This document shows positions 58,964-64,000 of a stretch of 64,000 nt of DNA, piece after piece. Each line of letters begins with the position of its first letter. Within the stretch, counting starts at the first letter, position 1. The DNA is from Botrytis cinerea B05.10. Lineage: Eukaryota; Ascomycota; Leotiomycetes; Helotiales; Sclerotiniaceae. A model generated the notes under the pieces. The model made no database searches, was not told the DNA's origin, and worked only from the letters and a program-made list of their open reading frames with translations. The translations under genes and the position numbers were made by a program. The stretch spans positions 868,001 to 932,000 of the forward strand of contig NC_037322.1 of assembly GCF_000143535.2 (NCBI RefSeq), in the 5' to 3' direction.

Positions 58964-60221
58964 ACTACCCAAATCTTGATATTTCATGAACATCAACACC
59001 CAAGGCCGGTTCTTCACGCAATCTTATGAAAAACACAGTAGACATGTGTATGAAATCAATGGTAAAAATAAAATAAAACATTTAATTGGTGGGCGCAGGC
59101 ACATATACTCAGATTTGAGTAATGGTACATATATACACGGGGCATGGGCATACAATTGTGCATAGCGGGCGTTTGATATAGTCGTACATTCGTTTTTAGA
59201 TCCTTCTACTCAACGGAAATTATTTTGGTCGATTGGATGGATCTAGGTATAGGGATGGAGTTTATTTGGGAGTCATCACATGAACACGTACATATATAGA
59301 AAATATATGAGACGGGATGGGAGTTAGCAATGCTGTGCGAATTTAGCCGTAGGGAGGAGAACAGATGGTGATTCGTGTGTACGAGCTACCGTTCTAGCAT
59401 TGTATCATGTAAGTGATTGGAAGTATTGGGATGGGATGGGGTGCCACTTGAACATCGGCAAGAGAATGTTTAGAGGCGTTTTATACCCTTGAGTACCTTA
59501 GAGAAAAGATTAAGAAATATAAAAAAGAATACAAAAATGAATACAAAAAAACAAAAAAACAAATCGAATGATAGTATTGGGATTCCCGATGTGAGATTTG
59601 ATGTTGAAGCATGTGTTTTACGGATATCCTGTATTGTAGACGGAGTTGCGGAGTCCTGATGAATGAATGAATGAATAATGACTTGGTAGGTAATCTTCGT
59701 CAAGTAGATATTTGTTATACAGTGTGAGTGTGAAGATAGGTACTGATAAATTCTCTTCTGATTTCTTCTCCAAGACGAATTAATGATGATGATAATTACT
59801 TGGGTGAAATCGTATAATATATTATAATATAAAATGAGATGAGACGAGGATGGATAGATGATTCTATAAATATAGAATATAGATATGTGGATGTGGATGG
59901 ATGGGTGGGTGAGTGAGTGGATGGATGGATAGGTAAATCTATAAATAAATATAGATATAGATTGATGATATTAGGTTAGGAGGTTAGATTGTGATTATGG
60001 TGTTTTAGGGCTGATTTGATTGATTGATTTGATTTGATTTGATTGATTGAGATTCTTGGGGGTTTGGACTCTGGATTGTGAAATTGTGAGATTGTGAGAT
60101 GTGGAGGGGGGAGGAGAGAGAGCGAGGGGGGAAGCGAGGTATGTTTGTTATTTTACTTTGTGTGGTGTGGTGTGGAATTTTGAGCTGGGGTTGTTTCTTT
60201 TAATGAAGGTTGGGTGGCTTG

Positions 60222-60280
60222 TTTGGGTTTGGGTTTGGGTTTTGGGTTTTGGGTTTTGGGTTTTGGGTTTTGGGTTTTGG
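60222..60280. repeat. TTTGGG / TTTTGGG array
   Basis: About three TTTGGG units followed by about six TTTTGGG units. Similar in style to telomere repeats, but not the TTAGGG of most filamentous fungi. Confidence 0.85.
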
Positions 60281-60460
60281 TGGTAAGGGATTGATTGTTC
60301 TTTTTTCTTTTTTCTTTTTTCTTTTCTTGGGAGGGGAGGGGAAAAGAGGGAAGAGTGAGGATTTGGGTGGGTTTGATATGATTTGATTTGGTATGAGATG
60401 GGGATGGGTTGAGTTGAGTTGAGTCGAGTCGAGTTTGTTGATTGAGAAGTATCGATCTGT

Positions 60461-60491
<31 letters not shown>

Positions 60492-60492
60492 G
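60461..60492. repeat. TCTG tetranucleotide repeat
   Basis: Eight tandem TCTG units. Confidence 0.9.
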
Positions 60493-60806
60493 CTGGGCTG
60501 TTTTTTGTTCCTATGAGTTCGATAGAGGATCGATATGATATGATGCAATTCGAGCTACATATCCCATATCTCATATCCTCTTTACGACTAGGTCGTAGAT
60601 CTTCACATGCATGCATGGTATATACCCATTACCTATTTTCTACCAAAGGGCTGAGAATCCGAGAATCTGAGATGAAGAGTATCCTAGCTCATGGCATGTG
60701 CATGTCAGCAGCGAGGATGAAGATGAGGTCAGCATATGCATACCCTGATCCACTGGTGATCCTTACATATCTGCGTTTGTTCCTTGCATTGTATTGTATT
60801 TATGCT

Positions 60807-60844
60807 TTCTTCTTCTTCTTCTTCTTCTTCTTCTTCTTCTTCTT
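60807..60844. repeat. TTC trinucleotide repeat
   Basis: About twelve TTC units. Confidence 0.9.
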
Positions 60845-61585
60845 GTTCTTTCTGGAGGATTTCATGGAGAGGGGAGAGGGAGGAATTTGGATCGTCTGGG
60901 ATTGGAGATTGCTTTGATTTGGATTTTTCTTCTTCCCTTCTTCTTTTCTTCTCTTTCTTGGTTCGGGCCAGGCGAGGTGATGGGTGTGTGGGTGTGTGGA
61001 TGTGTGGATGTGTATTTATATTTATACTTAAATTTGACTCGGGCCTAAGTAATGCGGGGGTTTCACACATGTTATATGAATGGATGGTGATTACGAGATA
61101 GCCTAGAACATTTGTACATTTTTCTTGGTTCTTGTCTTTGCTTTTAATAGAAATTTTGTTTTTCATTTTCCGCTCTCCTTTTATCTGTTTTGCGAGCTTT
61201 TATATTTGCAGTCTTGCGTCTTCTGTTGTTGTTGTTGTTGTTTCGCTTTTTGAATCTCGCAAAGGATTTTACAACGTCTATCTTTTAGTGCACCGTTGGA
61301 AATCCGAGACTTGCTTTTGCTGTTTGTAGTTGGGCGGCCTGTGATTAATGTGTGCTGCGCTGTGCATATAGTTGGAATACGAACGTTGATAACGGATTCG
61401 ATACGAGGATAGTGCAGAAAAAAAAAAGAAGAAAAAAGGACGGATTGAATCAGATATATCCTCCTTATTGCCACTATCCAGCATTCGCTCTACGAAGAAC
61501 AACTAAACCACCATTTATCTATTAATTCTTACCTCAGTCCGTTCGTTTCCGAATCCTCATTATCAATCACTACAAAACTACGAAT

Positions 61586-62185
61586 ATGCACATATCAACC
61601 ACCTCCCTGCTCACACTCCTCTTCTCCCTCTCCATCCCCATTTCCGTCTCTGCGATTCCAACTCCGGCGCCTGCGCCAGCTTCCAGAACTACCAAAGAAG
61701 ATCTGAGTTATCTAGCACAATTATTCGCCTCCGATGGATTAGCCCGAAATTTCAAATTACGAGCCGATAGTAAGTTTCCCCTTTCTTCTTCCCTTTGTTT
61801 TACCTCTGGAACAACCCCTAAGAACTCTCCCCCAAAAGGTCAATTCCCCCTCGCAGATCCTGCTACAAATAAAAAAGTCTGCGGCCGCGCATACGCGCAC
61901 GAAGAAACGGAAACGGCGTATTTTGGAAAACAGTGCTGTTGTATGTTTTTGCATACGAAAGATGGGGCGGGGAGGAAGAGGAGGGCGGAGAGGATTCATG
62001 GGGGTGGGCTGGTGGGGGGATTGTTGGAGCATTCGGAGGGGGGATTGGGATTCGGGTTGAGGTTGAGGTTGGGGTTGGGGTTGGGGGGAGGAGAGACGAG
62101 ATTTTGGGGGGAGGGAGGAGGTGCTGAGGATGCGATGATTACTTGTGGGTTGGATGAGGGGACGGGGGTTTGTGAGGAGGGGTAG
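61586..62185 (+). CDS. small secreted Cys-containing protein with uncertain introns
   Basis: An N-terminal signal peptide is clear (SLLTLLFSLSIPISVSA, then IPTPAPAPAS). A 69-nt intron (61770-61838) joins in phase, giving RADSQFPLADPATNKKV. Downstream CGRAYAHEETETAYFGKQCC is followed by either read-through into a Gly/Leu/Arg-rich stretch or a second, 180-nt intron from GTATGT at 61941 to an AG at 62119-62120. The spliced form has Cys in VCGRAY, QCCC, MITCGLD and GVCEEG, the look of a small cysteine-rich secreted protein of about 117 residues. The read-through form has a G-rich low-complexity middle, which favours it being intron. No family recognised. The acceptor is unusual in lying after a purine-rich track. 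Confidence 0.6.
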   Translation: MHISTTSLLTLLFSLSIPISVSAIPTPAPAPASRTTKEDLSYLAQLFASDGLARNFKLRADSKFPLSSSLCFTSGTTPKNSPPKGQFPLADPATNKKVCGRAYAHEETETAYFGKQCCCMFLHTKDGAGRKRRAERIHGGGLVGGLLEHSEGGLGFGLRLRLGLGLGGGETRFWGEGGGAEDAMITCGLDEGTGVCEEG

Positions 62186-63769
62186 AGCGGAGAGGGAGAG
62201 AGAGGGAGAGGGATCTTAGGGGGATGATGGGGAGAAGTTTGTAATTGGCTTGAGAATGAATGGATCGCGGGATCTGATCCCCTTTGATTTAGCGGGCGTT
62301 CGGTGATCTCGGAATAGAAAGGCGTACGGGAGTTCATTGATAAATGGGAAAAAGTGTATACTAGAGGATACCAAACACTTGCTAGATCTTCAAGATCACT
62401 CAACGTGTCAAATATACATAACATATGCAATTTGAGGATTCAAGAGTGAGATCGAATCCGGTTTTGAGTACTTGGGTATATAAGTATAAGTATAAGTATA
62501 GTATAAGTAACTATACAAGGATTGAAACAATACATAAATCCGACATGATTTATTACACCAATAAATAAACCCAAAGCAGATGTATATATTTCATATACAT
62601 ATCTGCATTCAATCCCAATCTAGACAGGTAGGTATTTTGAGATGGGTAGGTTATTGACATGTCTCGCATATACCACCCAAAACACAAATTCATCAACACC
62701 CACACACACGAACCACGACCGGGAATAAACTCGGAAAACGTGTTCTTATTTCCAGTCGATGTATTTTGTGTTTTCGAGAGCAGATACAGAGCAGATAGAT
62801 GCAGAGCGGATAATTTGCAGATATCTGCATTTTATAGATGTGCAACAAAACTTTTTGGTTGCGATGGAGATCACGTGGGAAAGGGGCTCACCGCTTGGCA
62901 GAATATGTGGTAGGGAAGTGAGATGTGTGTGTGAGGTGGAATTAAGTTTTGTGTCTAGGGACGAGGGACGAGGAATAAAGGATAAATAATAAAATATAAA
63001 CCTCATAAGTTGATTATGCGTTGAAATTTGTAAGGCAACGGGAGTGATTTGACAGCTTATTATTGCTTCCTCACCATACATACATAGGATTACTTATGAG
63101 TTCGATACAGCTGTGCAATAGAATAGTTGTATAAATACCTACCACTCTTGATAATTCTATTCTCCACCGCCCCTGAAAATCCATATCGTTGAATCTCAGC
63201 CTCGTAAGTCTCCAGATTCTAATCCCCTGGGGAAAAAAAAACTAATGGAATTCTTTATTCCCTTTTATATATATACCAAAGTAAAGATAAAATACCAAGT
63301 AGGTAGCAAAGCCTCACGGAAGACGCGAATCGCGATCCTTCAATCTAGATCGAGGACTGTGAAACATTATGGAATACATACCTACCTACCTACCTACCTA
63401 CCTACATACATCCATCCATCCATACTATTGCATGTGCACTCCTTAACTTTCATGCACGATTCTAGTCCATTCATCCATCTATGTCTCGGGTGAGCTTGCC
63501 TGCTTGCCTGCCTGCTTGCTTGCGGTGAGGGTACCAGTAGACTGTCCGTGATGTGAAATGAAGATCTCTGTAGGTGAAGGAAATACTTCGTAGTCGAAAA
63601 CGACTGATGCCCTTAATAAACATAAGGAGGTGGGAGGTGGGAGGTTTCCACAAAGCCCGTGCCGAGAACGAGAAACCCATGTTCACATCCCAGCCCTTAA
63701 ATGAATAAAATATATACCAATTTATTCAGCACGTCAACATCCACTAATAGAAGATAACTTCTAACTCAA
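62186..63769. other. intergenic region
   Basis: No gene supported. It includes AAGTAT-type repeats near 62480-62510 and TACC/ATCC runs at 63379-63424. Confidence 0.55.
63379..63424. repeat. CTAC/CATC tetranucleotide repeats
   Basis: About six CTAC units followed by CATACATC and CCATCCATC units. Confidence 0.85.
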
Positions 63770-63841
63770 GCCTGTTTGGCGCAGTGGTAACGCGTAGCAC
63801 TTGTAATGCTAAGATCATTGGTTCGATTCCAGTAATAGGCA
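63770..63841 (+). tRNA. tRNA-Thr (anticodon UGU)
   Basis: The 72-nt cloverleaf has acceptor GCCTGTT/AATAGGC with discriminator A, anticodon stem TAGCA/TGCTA with loop CTTGTAA (anticodon TGT), and T-arm ATTGG-TTCGATT-CCAGT. A D-stem C:A opposition at 13:22 is the only defect. A TTTT terminator follows at 63846-63849 and no intron is present. Confidence 0.93.
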
Positions 63842-63882
63842 GTTCTTTTGGCGAATCTTCCTGTAGAGAATAGATTCACATC

Positions 63883-63906
63883 TTTTTTTTTTTTTTTTTT
63901 TTTTTT
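63883..63906. repeat. T24 homopolymer
   Basis: A run of about 24 T about 40 bp after tRNA-Thr. It may end any read-through Pol III transcript. Confidence 0.85.
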
Positions 63907-64000
63907 GGCACTGAGCGTTTACGGTTGTCTGTCTGTATTGGTGTTGTGCAAAATGATTTGGCTCATGGGCAATGGCACGATACTTGTTGTTTTGAGTGGA

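Larger units (their letters stand above)
58964..61585. other. intergenic region rich in simple repeats
   Basis: No gene supported. Notable are TTTGGG/TTTTGGG units (60222-60280), TCTG units (60461-60492) and TTC units (60807-60844), plus AT-rich TATA stretches near 59820-59960. Repeat-based frames (poly-Pro-Lys, poly-Glu or poly-Ser) at 60153-61166 are not genes. Confidence 0.6.

Noticed and set aside
60153..61166. Frames with Pro-Lys or Glu runs on the minus strand and Ser runs on the plus strand
   Set aside because: Translations of TTTTGGG and TTC repeats.
63883..63906. SINE-like element made of tRNA-Thr plus the T run
   Set aside because: The tRNA is intact with its own terminator and there is no tRNA-unrelated body or target-site duplication.
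1..64000. Transposon, CRISPR array or prophage
   Set aside because: No transposase, reverse transcriptase, terminal inverted repeat pair or spaced identical repeats of CRISPR type were seen on reading through; only simple repeats and one diverged direct repeat family.

Overview
The window looks like nuclear DNA of a filamentous ascomycete. Most genes carry several 45-90 nt introns with GT..AG borders and CTAAC-like branch sites. The proteins include an inositol-phosphorylceramide-synthase-like enzyme, a CreD-type arrestin, a GH28 rhamnogalacturonase and a Nif1-type cell-cycle protein. There are three nuclear-type tRNA genes and many simple repeats. The style and gene content fit Leotiomycetes, perhaps a plant-associated Sclerotiniaceae species. 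That placement is inference and was not tested by any search.

Layout. 0.5-1.8 kb: Aur1-like gene (minus). 3.7-4.5 kb: elongin C. 5.5-6.05 kb: small secreted protein. 6.4-8.3 kb: amidase. 9.5-10.4 kb: coiled-coil protein with heptad repeats (minus). 10.8-11.45 kb: an unrecognised spliced gene whose exons have no long ATG-started reading frame. 11.86 kb: tRNA-Gly. 12.8-15.4 kb: Hsp70-like ATPase (minus), head-to-head with a 1037-aa zinc-finger/coiled-coil protein (16.2-19.6 kb). 20.6-21.9 kb: aquaporin with altered NPA boxes. 22.8-24.8 kb: Nif1-like protein. 26.7-27.7 kb: a putative micro-exon gene. 28.2 kb: tRNA-Asp with intron, followed by about 4 kb that is nearly empty of genes. 32.3-34.4 kb: CreD-like arrestin. 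35.3-37.0 kb: Mch1-like transporter. 38.7 kb: small membrane protein. 39.8-41.7 kb: rhamnogalacturonase (minus). 43.6-45.5 kb: CCT5. 47.0-49.2 kb: CCCH/2EXR protein. 51.6-52.5 kb: phosphoglycerate-mutase-like protein. 52.9-54.8 kb: alpha/beta-hydrolase-like gene (minus). 57.1-59.0 kb: DXD glycosyltransferase. 61.6-62.2 kb: secreted protein. 63.8 kb: tRNA-Thr.

There is no operon or obvious metabolic cluster. Housekeeping genes (CCT5, elongin C, arrestin, Nif1) are mixed with genes likely to matter for life on plants (rhamnogalacturonase and two secreted small proteins). I saw no CRISPR array, no intact transposon and no phage-like region. The most interesting signals are two spliced genes invisible to simple ORF calling, a possible retained-intron switch at the C-terminus of the rhamnogalacturonase, a duplicated zinc-finger pair that keeps its intron at the same codon and phase, a tRNA-Gly with two mismatched acceptor pairs, and an aquaporin with non-standard NPA motifs.

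Exon borders were worked out by hand from splice signals and reading phase. Where the phases do not close (5' ends of the Aur1-like and alpha/beta-hydrolase genes) this is stated.
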